From contig FOLJ01000008.1 of assembly GCA_900112325.1 (NCBI GenBank), forward strand, positions 186,001-250,000: a stretch of DNA of 64,000 bases, given 5' to 3'. The notes under the pieces are model-generated. The model saw nothing but the letters and a program-made list of their open reading frames with translations. It was not told the origin of the DNA and made no database searches. Of this stretch, positions 25,418 to 37,343 are shown piece by piece; position 1 is the stretch's first letter, and each line of letters starts with the position of its first letter. A program made the translations under genes and the position numbers. Source of the stretch: Micromonospora sediminimaris (GTDB taxonomy: Bacteria > Actinomycetota > Actinomycetes > Mycobacteriales > Micromonosporaceae).

Positions 25418-25675
25418 ATGACCGACGACAGGGCATGGCGCGACGAGGAACGACTGCCGCTGGAGGAACTGGACCGGGCCGTCGCCCGGTCCACGCTCGA
25501 CGGGCAGGCCGACGACGTGACCGGCAACGACGCCGGGGAGGAAGCCGCCTTCGGGCACGGCCCCGAGGCGGCCGACCGGGGCGGCGAGGCGCCCGGCACG
25601 GGCCGTGAGCCCACCGACCCGGACCGCGCCTACCGCCCCTCCACCACCGGGCGTACCGGCCCGGACACCCTCTGA
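25418..25675 (+). CDS. Small acidic hypothetical protein
   Basis: An 85-residue, highly acidic, low-complexity protein. It begins MTDDRAWRDEERLPLEELDRAVAR and continues with a Gly/Asp/Glu/Pro-rich tail without predicted structure. It lacks membrane segments or recognisable motifs and may be intrinsically disordered. The GC-biased codon pattern runs through the whole frame, but no strong ribosome site was found before the ATG, so coding is only moderately supported. It lies between two hairpins in a run of small stress-type genes. Confidence 0.5.
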   Translation: MTDDRAWRDEERLPLEELDRAVARSTLDGQADDVTGNDAGEEAAFGHGPEAADRGGEAPGTGREPTDPDRAYRPSTTGRTGPDTL

Positions 25676-25682
25676 CACCGAA

Positions 25683-25729
25683 TCCGGGTACGTTCCGGAT
25701 CCGCGGCGACGATCCGCGACGTACCCGGA
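25683..25729. terminator. Hairpin after small acidic gene
   Basis: TCCGGGTACGT (25683-25693) pairs with ACGTACCCGGA (25719-25729), and the inner bases carry a further GATCCGCG-type pairing. It begins 7 bases after a stop codon and is a plausible terminator. Confidence 0.6.
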
Positions 25730-25845
25730 GCGTCGCGACCGGCAGCGGAGACGCCTCGGCCGAACGGCCGGAGAATTCGGACAGCTCAGGCAGAATCGGC
25801 CGTTCGGCTGACGGCAATGGCCGCGTCGCGCGCAAGACTTTCGGA

Positions 25846-26058
25846 ATGCATCAGGGCTCCGGCTTCCTCTCCACGCGTCAGCGCCGCCTGGCATGGCTCG
25901 GCTTTCTCCTCGCCGCAGTGCAGGCACCCGTCTCCGCCAGGCTGGTCGACGACAGCTCGTGGCTGTTCAGCCTCTGCGTCGCGCTGATGGTGGCGACCGT
26001 GATCATCGCCGACGATGCCGCGCGGCGCCGTCCGGCGGACGCGCCTTCCTCCGAGTAG
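25846..26058 (+). CDS. Small two-helix membrane protein
   Basis: A 70-residue protein with two hydrophobic segments (about residues 16-30 and 38-55) separated by a short polar turn containing VDDSSW, and a basic/acidic C-terminal tail. No family recognised. The start ATG at 25846 has only a weak upstream purine run, and no promoter was identified, so the evidence is the frame itself, its amphipathic layout and its GC-biased codon use. It may encode a small membrane-stress protein, but that is speculation. Confidence 0.55.
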   Translation: MHQGSGFLSTRQRRLAWLGFLLAAVQAPVSARLVDDSSWLFSLCVALMVATVIIADDAARRRPADAPSSE

Positions 26059-26108
26059 GGCTCCCCGACGTCACCGGCCGGGCGGGGGCGCCTCGGCCGG
26101 GCCGAGGT

Positions 26109-26555
26109 TCATGGTTCGCCGGCCGGGCGCGCCTCGTGGCCCGGACGCCCGGGCGTGCGGCGGCGCTCCTTCATCTCCGCCTCGTAGAGGTGCCGTCGGC
26201 CACCGACCAGTTGGTCGCGGGCCGACCGGTCCAGGTCGCGGAACACCGCGTGGTAGCCGTCGTCGAAGTCCTCGACGATCTGGAACGTCCACCTACCGGC
26301 GATGACGTTGCGGCCCACCAGTTCGTCGGCGATCCGGTCGGCGATGCCGGGGTGCCCGGCATCGCGGAACATCCGTACCGCGTCGTCGAGCATCAGATCG
26401 GCGTGCCCGACGAGCTGGTGCAGCGAGTAGAGATGCCCCCGGGCGCGTTCCACGCACTCCAGCGCCTCGCTGAGCTTGCCGAGGGCAGCCACCGTGTCGT
26501 CGCTCACTCCGGCCGGACGCCGGTGTTGCTCGTCGGGACCGTCGGTGGTGTCCAT
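26109..26555 (-). CDS. Hypothetical helical protein
   Basis: A 148-residue soluble protein, helical and rich in charged residues. A short polar N-terminus precedes LGKLSEALECVERARGHLYSL and LVGHADLMLDDAVRMFRDAG; the middle has GIADRIADELVGRNVI and RWTFQIVEDFDDGYHAVF, and the C-terminus is basic. The pattern suggests a helical bundle. I do not recognise the family, though similar proteins seem widespread in Micromonosporaceae (recollection, unchecked). The ATG at 26555 has an AGGAGG ribosome site. It is divergent from the next gene. Confidence 0.75.
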   Translation of the reverse strand: MDTTDGPDEQHRRPAGVSDDTVAALGKLSEALECVERARGHLYSLHQLVGHADLMLDDAVRMFRDAGHPGIADRIADELVGRNVIAGRWTFQIVEDFDDGYHAVFRDLDRSARDQLVGGRRHLYEAEMKERRRTPGRPGHEARPAGEP

Positions 26556-26700
26556 CCGTACCTCCTGGTGCCGGTCGTGCCGCGGGGTCCGCTTCCCCAC
26601 CGTCCGCCGCGCCCGACTCGATCCCCTCGGGCACCTGCCGGCCACCGCCGTGGACACCGGGACCGTCCGAGCGGCCGAGGTCGCGGCGCTGCGGGTTGGC

Positions 26701-26706
26701 TACATT
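26701..26706 (+). promoter_or_regulatory. Candidate leaderless -10 element
   Basis: TACATT ends 8 bases before the ATG at 26715. This TANNNT-like -10 spacing is typical of leaderless or very-short-leader actinobacterial mRNAs. No Shine-Dalgarno sequence is present for this start, which supports the reading. Confidence 0.5.
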
Positions 26707-26714
26707 CGTTCCCC

Positions 26715-27089
26715 ATGCGCGTGCCGTCGAACCGGGTCGTCTCCCCCACCGCCGTCGACTGGGCCCGGTCCAGCCTGGTCACGCTCGCCAACGCCGTGGG
26801 GCTGGACGGGCTCGCCGCCGCCTCAGCCCTGCCCGGGCTGCTCGCCGCCGTCGACCAGCACGCCGCCGCGGTGCGTGACAGCCTGCGCGGGGACCGACGA
26901 CCGTTGACCGCAGCGGCCCTCGCCGGTTACGCCGACGGTGTGCGGGTCGCCGCCGAGGAGTACGGCTGGCATCCGGCCGATGCCCCGGTCGACTGGGCGG
27001 AGGCGGACTGGGTGATGCTGCGCCTGCTCGCGGTCTGTGCGCTGACGGCCGCGCTGGACACGCCGGCCCCGCAGCCGCCACCGCTGTGA
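26715..27089 (+). CDS. DUF6401-like hypothetical protein
   Basis: A 124-residue, Ala/Leu-rich helical protein with the run GLAAASALPGLLAAVDQHAAAVRDSL in its first half (given here in parts: GLAAASALPGL then LAAVDQHAAAVRDSL) and a central LTAAALAGYADGVRVAAEE. This resembles the family named DUF6401 in actinobacterial annotation, often placed near natural-product genes; I am moderately sure of the match. No transmembrane segment is clear. No biosynthetic gene cluster is visible near it, so the natural-product association is not supported here. Confidence 0.65.
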   Translation: MRVPSNRVVSPTAVDWARSSLVTLANAVGLDGLAAASALPGLLAAVDQHAAAVRDSLRGDRRPLTAAALAGYADGVRVAAEEYGWHPADAPVDWAEADWVMLRLLAVCALTAALDTPAPQPPPL

Positions 27090-27091
27090 GG

Positions 27092-27129
27092 TGAGCCGGG
27101 CGCCCGCCGTGCGGCGGACACCCGGCTCA
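27092..27129. terminator. Hairpin between convergent genes
   Basis: TGAGCCGGG (27092-27100) pairs with CCCGGCTCA (27121-27129), with an inner GCCCGCCG/CGGCGGA-type stem. It lies between the 3' ends of the DUF6401-like gene and the MscS-helix gene. Confidence 0.65.
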
Positions 27130-27158
27130 GCGCGACCGGCAGTGCGACCGAGCCACCG

Positions 27159-28019
27159 TCACGGACGGAACTGCTGGGTCTCGTCGCCGGCGTTGCCGGA
27201 CTGGTAGGTACCCCGTCCCCCGGCCATCGAGGACTCCGATCCCCGGGCCGCCGGCTGGCCGGCGCCAGTCCGGTCGGCCATCTGCCGCTGCATGTCACCA
27301 CGACCGGCCTCGGCACCCTGCCGCTGCTCCCGGATCGCCCGTGACTCCTCGGCCGCTCGGGTGAGCCAGCCTTCCCAGCGGTTCTGCATCGGTCGCACCA
27401 GACCACCACCGACGCCGATGATCAGGATGCCGGCCACCGTGGCGAGCACCGCGATCAGCACGGGCTGGGTGACGGTGGTGGCGATGCCCACCTGGTTGAG
27501 CGCCGCGATGACACCCAGGGCGATGATGAAGATCGCCGTCACGTCCGCCAGGAAGCGGCCGTACGACAGCCCGCCGAGCGCCCCGGTGACGATGTCCCGG
27601 ACCGCGTTGGCGATCGCGGCGGCCACCACCACGATGACGATCGCGACGAACGCCCGGGGCAGCCACGCCACCACGCCCGCGATCAGGTCGCTGATCGCGT
27701 TCGGCCCCCAGACGCCGAAGGCGAACTGAAGGGTGAACAGCAGCACCGCGTAGTACGCGAGCCTCGCCAGGATGTCACTGGCGTCGTACCGCGTCCGCTC
27801 CAGCGCACGCTTGATACCGCCCCGTTCGACCGCCCGGTCGAACCCCACCCGTTCCAGGGCCGCGTCCACGATCTTGAGCACGGCTCTGGCGATGAGCCAT
27901 CCGACCACGAGAATCGCGATGAACGCGATGGCCCGGGGCACGAACAGCAGCACCGACCTCCACATGTCGGCCACGGCGTCACCGATGTCGACCTGCCTGG
28001 CCGCGAGGGTTTCCGGCAT
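27159..28019 (-). CDS. Mechanosensitive-channel TM-helix protein (CmpX-like)
   Basis: A 286-residue membrane protein with five hydrophobic helices, built from the conserved TM-helix unit of MscS-type and CmpX proteins (repeats with VGWLIARAVLKIVDAAL, then LARLAYYAVLLF, and AIANAVRDIVTGALGGLSYGRFL). It lacks the MscS beta domain, so it is not a complete channel by the usual definition. The C-terminal 60 residues are polar, Gln/Arg/Gly-rich and probably disordered. The ATG at 28019 has a GGAGGG ribosome site. It may sense envelope stress together with other genes here, but that is inferred only from location. Confidence 0.85.
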   Translation of the reverse strand: MPETLAARQVDIGDAVADMWRSVLLFVPRAIAFIAILVVGWLIARAVLKIVDAALERVGFDRAVERGGIKRALERTRYDASDILARLAYYAVLLFTLQFAFGVWGPNAISDLIAGVVAWLPRAFVAIVIVVVAAAIANAVRDIVTGALGGLSYGRFLADVTAIFIIALGVIAALNQVGIATTVTQPVLIAVLATVAGILIIGVGGGLVRPMQNRWEGWLTRAAEESRAIREQRQGAEAGRGDMQRQMADRTGAGQPAARGSESSMAGGRGTYQSGNAGDETQQFRP

Positions 28020-28195
28020 GATGTCCCTCCTGTCGCATGGATTGCCCGGCGCGCTTACCCCTTCCCCCGGCCAGCACGCCGCTACGGTCGCCCCCTTTTT
28101 CTGGACAGACCGCACCGGAACGGCTCTGACCTGCTCTGATGTCCCAGGCCGGCGCGCCCGACCGATGATCGGGAACGCGGGTCGAGCGGGCGGAC

Positions 28196-28201
28196 TAGGC
28201 T
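28196..28201 (+). promoter_or_regulatory. Candidate leaderless -10 element
   Basis: TAGGCT ends six bases before the ATG at 28208, the spacing expected when transcription begins at or next to the start codon. No ribosome site precedes that ATG. Confidence 0.5.
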
Positions 28202-28207
28202 GCGTTC

Positions 28208-30334
28208 ATGCCAGGAACGGTCGGGCGAGTACCCACGCCATCAGGCCCGCTGCCGGGCACGGCGGTGCCGGGCACGGCGACCGTCGTCGGCCACCCCCGA
28301 TGGGGTGCCACGGCGCTCGGCCCGTACGAGTCGTGGGATCCCGCCGTCCGGGCGACCGTCGAGGTGGTGCTCGCCTCTCCGGCGCCGATGGCCCTGCACC
28401 TCGGCGCGGAGTTGCTGCTGCTGTACAACGACGCGTACGCCGATCTGATCGGCGACCGGCACCCGGACGCCATGGGCCGTCCCCCCACCGAGGTCTTCGC
28501 CGAGGTCTGGCAGCGCCCCGGTGTCGGTGACGTCGTCGAGCAGACCTACCGCACCGGAGTAGCCGTCCTGGACCGGGAGATCCCGCTCCCGCTGCACGCC
28601 GCAGTCGCCCTCGACCAGCCCGTCTACACCCGCGCCTGTTCGCCGGTGCGGGACAGCCACGGCCGGGTCGTCGGCGTGCTGTCCGTGGTGGCCGAGACCA
28701 GCCCGGCCACCCGCCAGTTGCAGGGCCTCAGCGATTTCGCCGCGGCGCTCGCCGGCACGCTCACCCTGGACGACGTGGCCCGGGTCGCGTTGCGCTACGC
28801 GATCACCTCGTTCGACGCCGACCGGGTCTCCTTCGCGGTGGACGACGGGGGCGGCGGCGCCGGGTGGCGGATGGTCCGGCGGGTCCGTGGCGAGTTGGTC
28901 GACGAGGCGGACGAACGCCTTCCCCCGCTGTGGCGGCGCGGCCCGGCCGGCTGGTCGGCGCCGGCGGTGGTCAGTGCCCGCACGGGTCAGGCCAGCTTCA
29001 TCGACGACGGCCAGCCGCTGTACGAGATCGCGGCGGACCGGCACGACCAGAAGATCCGGGCCCTGGCGGCGGTACCGCTGCGGGCGTCCGTGGTGCGGGG
29101 AGCGCTGACGGTCGGCTACCGCTCGGCGCATCCGTGGTCGGCGGCGGAGCGGGCACTGCTGGCAGCCTCGGCCGAGCTGATCGGGCAGGCCACCGAGCGG
29201 GCACGCCGCTTCGAGACCCAGCACGGCACCGCCCAACTGCTGCAACGCAGCATGCTGCCGGAGAACCTGCCGGTCCTGCCCCGCCTGCGGATCGCCGCGC
29301 GGTACGACCCGGGAGTCGACGGCAACGCCGCGGGCGGGGACTTCTACGACGCGTTCGTGCTGCCCACCGGCGACCTGGGTGTGGTCCTCGGCGACGTGGC
29401 CGGCCACGACGTGCAGGCCGCCGCCCGGATGGGCCAGGTACGCGCCGCACTCCGCGCGCTGGCGCTCAACGACCCCCGCCCGGATCAGGTGCTCGCCGGG
29501 CTCGATCGGCTGGTAGGCAGCCTCGGCACCGAGGCCGGCACGTACGAGTTGTTCGTCACCGTGGCGTTCGGCGTCATCGACGTCGGCCGGGAGGAACTGA
29601 CCCTGGCCAGCGCCGGTCATCCGGCGCCGCTGGTGCGTCGCTGTGGGCCGACGGGTGAGCCGACGGCCGAGTACGTCGACGTGCCCTCCGGTGCCCCGTT
29701 GGGGATCGGCTACCGGGCGGCGACGCGTACCGTCGCGTTCTCGCCCGGCGACACGCTGCTGCTGTTCAGCGACGGCGTGGTGGAACGACGCCGGCACGGG
29801 TTGTCGGACGGCCTGGAGCGACTGGCGGAGTCGGTGGCCGGGGCGCCAAGCGGCGACCCGAGATCGTTGTGCGCGGTGGCCTCCGCGGCCGTGCCCGGCG
29901 CGACCGAGGACGACGTGGCGGTGCTCGCCGTCGAGTACGCGGTGCGGCCGAGCCGGTCGGCGCGGATGGAGGTACCCGCCGAGCCGACCGCGCCGAGCCG
30001 GGTACGGCACTGGATGACCGCCCAGCTCACCGAGTGGGAGGTCGCGGAGTCGGTGATCGGCGCGGCGGTGCTGTGCACCAGCGAGCTGACCACCAACGCG
30101 TTGCTGCACGCGGGCACGGCGGCCCGGGTGGAGGTCGATCTCAGCCCGGAGCGCCTGCTCGTGTCGGTGGCCGACTCGGGCTCCCGGGGCACGGTGACCC
30201 GGGCCCGCACGGAGACGCTGAGCAGCCGGGGACGCGGGTTGGGCCTGATCGAGGAGTTGAGCGACGCCTGGGGCACCGACCCCACCGTGCGTGGCTCGAC
30301 GGTCTGGTTCGAGATCCTGCTCCCATCCGCCTGA
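28208..30334 (+). CDS. PAS/GAF-SpoIIE phosphatase with HATPase (RsbU-RsbW-like fusion)
   Basis: A 708-residue multidomain regulator of partner-switching type. Approximate order: PAS-like sensor (45-165; LLLLYNDAYADLIGDRHP), GAF domain (185-325), SpoIIE-type PP2C phosphatase (345-560; AGGDFYDAF near 375 and LGDVAGHDVQAA), and a GHKL/HATPase_c domain (about 585-705; TSELTTNALLHAG and SSRGRGLGLIEEL), as in anti-sigma kinases. It would dephosphorylate an anti-anti-sigma factor and possibly bind a sigma factor. No anti-sigma antagonist gene is adjacent; the nearest sigma gene is 10 kb downstream. Confidence 0.9.
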   Translation: MPGTVGRVPTPSGPLPGTAVPGTATVVGHPRWGATALGPYESWDPAVRATVEVVLASPAPMALHLGAELLLLYNDAYADLIGDRHPDAMGRPPTEVFAEVWQRPGVGDVVEQTYRTGVAVLDREIPLPLHAAVALDQPVYTRACSPVRDSHGRVVGVLSVVAETSPATRQLQGLSDFAAALAGTLTLDDVARVALRYAITSFDADRVSFAVDDGGGGAGWRMVRRVRGELVDEADERLPPLWRRGPAGWSAPAVVSARTGQASFIDDGQPLYEIAADRHDQKIRALAAVPLRASVVRGALTVGYRSAHPWSAAERALLAASAELIGQATERARRFETQHGTAQLLQRSMLPENLPVLPRLRIAARYDPGVDGNAAGGDFYDAFVLPTGDLGVVLGDVAGHDVQAAARMGQVRAALRALALNDPRPDQVLAGLDRLVGSLGTEAGTYELFVTVAFGVIDVGREELTLASAGHPAPLVRRCGPTGEPTAEYVDVPSGAPLGIGYRAATRTVAFSPGDTLLLFSDGVVERRRHGLSDGLERLAESVAGAPSGDPRSLCAVASAAVPGATEDDVAVLAVEYAVRPSRSARMEVPAEPTAPSRVRHWMTAQLTEWEVAESVIGAAVLCTSELTTNALLHAGTAARVEVDLSPERLLVSVADSGSRGTVTRARTETLSSRGRGLGLIEELSDAWGTDPTVRGSTVWFEILLPSA

Positions 30335-30463
30335 GCAGCCGGCCGACGATCCGGGGTACGGCTGGCACCGGTACCGGAAATTCTCCCGGATTACCGCAAC
30401 CTCCGCCGGGGCACGTAGTGCGCCACCTGTCCGCCTGCTGCGGACGTGGTGAGAGGCGGTCCG

Positions 30464-34286
<3,823 letters not shown>

Positions 34287-34303
34287 TCCCCTGACCCGTC
34301 CCG

Positions 34304-34344
34304 GGGCCCCCGGCCACCGCCCTACCGGTGGTGGCCGGGGGCCC
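34304..34344 (+). terminator. Strong hairpin terminator after GH6 cellulase
   Basis: GGGCCCCCGGCCACC (34304-34318) pairs perfectly with GGTGGCCGGGGGCCC (34330-34344), followed by GCCCTTTTCC. The T run makes this one of the most classical terminators in the window. Confidence 0.88.
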
Positions 34345-34466
34345 GCCCTTTTCCGGAGCATGTCCCGATGCTGCCCGCGTCGGCGCAGGCCAACGAGCCG
34401 GAGGCCACCCGGGCGTTACCGCCCCGCCGACACGGGAAGGCGACCCGTTGACGAAGGAGGAGACCC

Positions 34467-35054
34467 ATGACCACACAGTCGAACCCCTCGGCCTGGCAGC
34501 CGGGTGTGACCGGCGGCGGCACCCTCCCGTCGGGCCCCGGCGGTCGTCCCGCCGCACCCAGTGGCGACGGCCACGGACCACCAACCGGGCCGCCGACCGT
34601 GACGATCGGCGCCTTTCCGGACTATCCGGCCGCCCAGCGGGTGGTGGACCATCTCGCCGACAACCGGTTCCCGGTGGAACGAACCGCCATCGTCGGCACC
34701 GACCTGGCCCTGGTGGAGACCGTGCTGGGCCGGCTGACCACCGCCCGCGCGGCACTGGTCGGAGCCGGTACGGGGGCCTGGTTCGGTCTGTTCATCGGCC
34801 TGCTGTTCGGCATCTTCACCGTCGGGAACTGGGTGGCGGTGATCCTCGCCGGCCTCGTCATCGGTGCGATCTGGGGTGCCGTCTTCGGTGCCGTGGCACA
34901 TGCGATGACGGGCGGGCAGCGTGACTTCACCTCCGCCAGTTCCCTGCGGGCCAACCAGTACGCGGTCACCGTGGAGGCCGATGTGGCCGACCAGGCCCGT
35001 CAGCTGCTCGGCCGGCTGAACCTGGGTGGACGCGCGGCGCAGCCGGCGGGCTGA
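34467..35054 (+). CDS. General stress protein (YflT/GSP17M-like)
   Basis: A 195-residue protein. A Pro/Gly/Gln-rich N-terminus (about 1-42) leads to the domain GAFPDYPAAQRVVDHLADNRF near 48-68, then a Gly-rich membrane-associated segment (AALVGAGTGAWFGLFIGLLFGIF, about 94-116) and a second (GLVIGAIWGAVFGAVAHAM). The layout fits the general stress protein family named after B. subtilis GSP17M, which in actinobacteria often contains such Gly-zipper helices. A GAAGGAGGAG ribosome site precedes the ATG. Function unknown. Confidence 0.85.
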   Translation: MTTQSNPSAWQPGVTGGGTLPSGPGGRPAAPSGDGHGPPTGPPTVTIGAFPDYPAAQRVVDHLADNRFPVERTAIVGTDLALVETVLGRLTTARAALVGAGTGAWFGLFIGLLFGIFTVGNWVAVILAGLVIGAIWGAVFGAVAHAMTGGQRDFTSASSLRANQYAVTVEADVADQARQLLGRLNLGGRAAQPAG

Positions 35055-35073
35055 CCCCGTCCGAAACCGCCGC

Positions 35074-35106
35074 CCGGGCGGCCCCGCCGTGGGTGGGGCC
35101 GCCCGG
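35074..35106. terminator. Bidirectional hairpin terminator
   Basis: CCGGGCGGCCCC (35074-35085) is complementary to GGGGCCGCCCGG (35095-35106), between the convergent stress-protein and GNAT genes. Confidence 0.8.
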
Positions 35107-35628
35107 TCAGTCGGTGGACAGGCGGGCGTGCAGGTGCTCGTCGTAGCGGCGGCCGTCGCCGTAGCGGTGCGACTGCCGCAGCGTGCCCTCGGCCAGAAAA
35201 CCGGCCCGTTCGGCGACCCGGCAGGACGCGACATTGGCCACCGCGTGACACAGCTCGATGCGCTCCAGCCCGAGGTCGGCGAAGGCCCACCCGCTGAGCC
35301 GCACGACCGCCGCCGTGGCGACCCCGCGACCGCGAGCAGCGGCGACGGTCCAGTAACCGATCGAGGCGTCGCCGGCATGAATGCGGTGCAGCGACACCGA
35401 TCCGAGCAGAATCTCCGGGTCGACCGGGTCGGCCGCCGCCAACGACACGTGGCCACCGCCGGACCAGTCGGCCCGCCACCGTAGCCAGCGCAGCGCGGCG
35501 TCGAGGTCGAGCTGGTCGCCCTGCGGGTTCCACTGCGCGATCGCCGGATCACGCCAGGCATCCAGAACGGCGGGTGCGTCCGCGTCCCGCCAGGGACGCA
35601 GCAGCAGGCCGGGAGCGATCAGTTCCAC
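35107..35628 (-). CDS. GNAT N-acetyltransferase (RimJ/RimL type)
   Basis: A 173-residue acetyltransferase of the RimJ/RimL/ribosomal-protein branch. The N-terminus LLLRPWRDADAPAVLDAWRDP is family-typical; the acetyl-CoA binding segment is YWTVAAARGRGVATAAVVRL with the R-G-x-G-x-A pattern, and the C-terminal half has IELCHAVANVASCRVAERAGF. The acceptor is unknown. The gene is convergent with the stress-protein gene and divergent from the MarR operon, whose promoter begins about 140 bases away. Confidence 0.88.
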   Translation of the reverse strand: MELIAPGLLLRPWRDADAPAVLDAWRDPAIAQWNPQGDQLDLDAALRWLRWRADWSGGGHVSLAAADPVDPEILLGSVSLHRIHAGDASIGYWTVAAARGRGVATAAVVRLSGWAFADLGLERIELCHAVANVASCRVAERAGFLAEGTLRQSHRYGDGRRYDEHLHARLSTD

Positions 35629-35766
35629 GGCCGCAGAGTCTCACACCACCCGTGCCGAGTGCGCACCGGACATCTCTCGGCGATCCGTCGGCCACACTTC
35701 TTCAAAGCTTCACCACCACCGGCGAGCACCGCCGACCGCGCCCCTAACCACCATGGCATCCAACTC

Positions 35767-35795
35767 TTGTTCAAATTTTGACTAAGTGCTAACGT
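35767..35795 (+). promoter_or_regulatory. MarR-pirin promoter with overlapping operator
   Basis: TTGTTC (-35, 35767-35772), a 17-base spacer and TAACGT (-10, 35790-35795) end six bases before the GTG at 35802, so the message is leaderless. The palindrome TCAAA-T-TTTGA (35771-35781) overlaps the -35 and spacer, a placement expected for autorepression by the MarR protein. This stretch is notably AT-rich for this genome. Confidence 0.7.
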
Positions 35796-35801
35796 AGCGG
35801 C

Positions 35802-36296
35802 GTGACCGAGAGTCTGGACCGCGATCGCCTGGCCGCCTGGCGGACCTACATCGAGGCCAGCCAGCGGTTGTTCACCCGGCTGGAGGACGACCTGCGCGCC
35901 ACCAGCGGGCTCAGCTTCGCCGACTACCACGTGCTGGTGCTGCTCTCCGAGGTGCCCGGGCAACGACTGCGGATGGGTGAGCTGGCCGATCGCCTGGTCT
36001 TCTCACCCAGCCGGCTGACCTATCAGGTTTCCTCCATGCAACGGCGGGGCCTGGTCGCCCGACAGCCCTGCCCGCAGGACGGGCGGGGCAGCGAGGCGGT
36101 GCTTACCGCCGCCGGGCTGCTGGCGCTGCGGGAGGCCGCACCGCACCACCTGAAGTCCGTGCGTACCCATCTGATGGACGACCTCGACGACGCCGAGGTC
36201 GCCGCCCTGACCAGGATTTTCAGCCGGCTCGGCCGGCGGCTGCGAGGCGCCGACGACAGTGACGCCACCCTCGCCACCGCCCCCGGCGACAACTGA
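35802..36296 (+). CDS. MarR-family transcriptional regulator
   Basis: A 164-residue winged-helix dimer-forming regulator. The first helix region is RTYIEASQRLFTRLEDDL; the winged helix is MGELADRLVFSPSRLTYQVSSMQRRGLV, and a wing with RQPCPQDGRGSEAVLTAAG follows. A Cys in the wing could be redox-sensitive, but only one is near. The GTG at 35802 is a leaderless start. The pirin gene follows 10 bases after the stop, so the regulator most likely controls that gene and itself through the palindrome at 35771-35781. Confidence 0.92.
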   Translation: MTESLDRDRLAAWRTYIEASQRLFTRLEDDLRATSGLSFADYHVLVLLSEVPGQRLRMGELADRLVFSPSRLTYQVSSMQRRGLVARQPCPQDGRGSEAVLTAAGLLALREAAPHHLKSVRTHLMDDLDDAEVAALTRIFSRLGRRLRGADDSDATLATAPGDN

Positions 36297-36306
36297 AGGA
36301 GCCCCG

Positions 36307-37293
36307 ATGCCCGCCATCACCGTCGACAACGTTCTCGTCCTGCCCCGGCTGCCCCGGCTCGACGAATCCACCGAGTTCCGGCCGGTCCGCCGGCTCACCA
36401 CCGCGCCCAGTGGCTTCGAGGGCGAGGGGTTCCCGGTGCGCAAGGCGTTCGCCGGGGTGCCGATGAGCGAGCTGGACCCGTTCATCATGCTCGACCAGAT
36501 GGGCGAGGTGGACTACGCACCGGGCGAGCCGAAGGGCACCTCCTGGCATCCGCACCGGGGCTTCGAGACCGTCACCTACATCATCGACGGGATCTTCGAC
36601 CACCAGGACAGCCACGGCGGCGGTGGCACGATCACCAACGGCGACACCCAGTGGATGACCGCCGGCAGCGGCCTGCTGCACATCGAGGCCCCACCTGAGC
36701 ACCTGGTGGTCAGCGGCGGGCTGTTCCACGGCACCCAGCTGTGGGTCAACCTGCCCAGTGCGGCCAAGATGAGCCCACCGAAGTACCAGGACATCCGGGG
36801 CAACCAGGCCGCGCTGCTCACCACCCCGGACGGCGGGGCGCTGATCCGGGTGATCGCCGGTGAGATCGCCGGCCACCGGGGGCCCGGCTCCACGTACACC
36901 CCGATCACCGTCACCCACGTGACGGTCGAGCCCGGGGCACAGGTGGACCTGCCCTGGCGGCCGGACTTCAACGCGCTGGTGTACGTGCTCGGCGGGCGCG
37001 GCACGGTGGGCGCCAACGGCCGCGGCGTACGCACCGGACAGCTGGCCGTGCACGGGCCGGGCGACGCGTTGCGGTTCAAGGCGAACGCCCGCCAGGACAG
37101 CCGCAACCAGACCCTGGACCTCTACATCATGGGCGGACAGCCCATCCGGGAGCCGGTGGCGCACTACGGGCCGTTCGTGATGAACACCCGCGATGAGCTG
37201 ATCCAGGCGTTCGAGGACTTCCAGGCCGGGCGGCTCGGAGTGGTCCCGGCGGAGCGGCTGCCGCACACCGAGGGGCAGGGCGAGCGTCCCTGA
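36307..37293 (+). CDS. Pirin family protein
   Basis: A 328-residue bicupin protein. The N-terminal cupin contains the metal-ligand pattern SWHPHRGFETVTYI (two His), then DGDTQWMTAGSGLLHIE-like residues with the third and fourth ligands (NGDTQWMTAGSGLLHIEAPPE, here in parts), and the C-terminal cupin has a VEPGAQVDLPWRPDFNALVYVLGG stretch. Bacterial pirins include quercetin 2,3-dioxygenases and redox-linked regulators. The MarR gene upstream suggests induction by an aromatic compound or oxidant. The ATG has a GAAGGAG ribosome site. Confidence 0.92.
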   Translation: MPAITVDNVLVLPRLPRLDESTEFRPVRRLTTAPSGFEGEGFPVRKAFAGVPMSELDPFIMLDQMGEVDYAPGEPKGTSWHPHRGFETVTYIIDGIFDHQDSHGGGGTITNGDTQWMTAGSGLLHIEAPPEHLVVSGGLFHGTQLWVNLPSAAKMSPPKYQDIRGNQAALLTTPDGGALIRVIAGEIAGHRGPGSTYTPITVTHVTVEPGAQVDLPWRPDFNALVYVLGGRGTVGANGRGVRTGQLAVHGPGDALRFKANARQDSRNQTLDLYIMGGQPIREPVAHYGPFVMNTRDELIQAFEDFQAGRLGVVPAERLPHTEGQGERP

Positions 37294-37309
37294 TCGACCG
37301 CTGGACGTA

Positions 37310-37336
37310 GGGCGGCTCCGGTCACCGGGGCCGCCC
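37310..37336. terminator. Hairpin terminator after pirin gene
   Basis: GGGCGGCTCCGGT (37310-37322) pairs with ACCGGGGCCGCCC (37324-37336), one G:T pair, between the convergent pirin and small membrane-protein genes. Confidence 0.75.
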
Positions 37337-37343
37337 GCCCGGC

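Noticed and set aside
25286..25927. A minus-strand frame across the small stress genes
   Set aside because: It is opposite plus-strand genes with better start signals and gives a Pro/Arg/Gly-rich translation.
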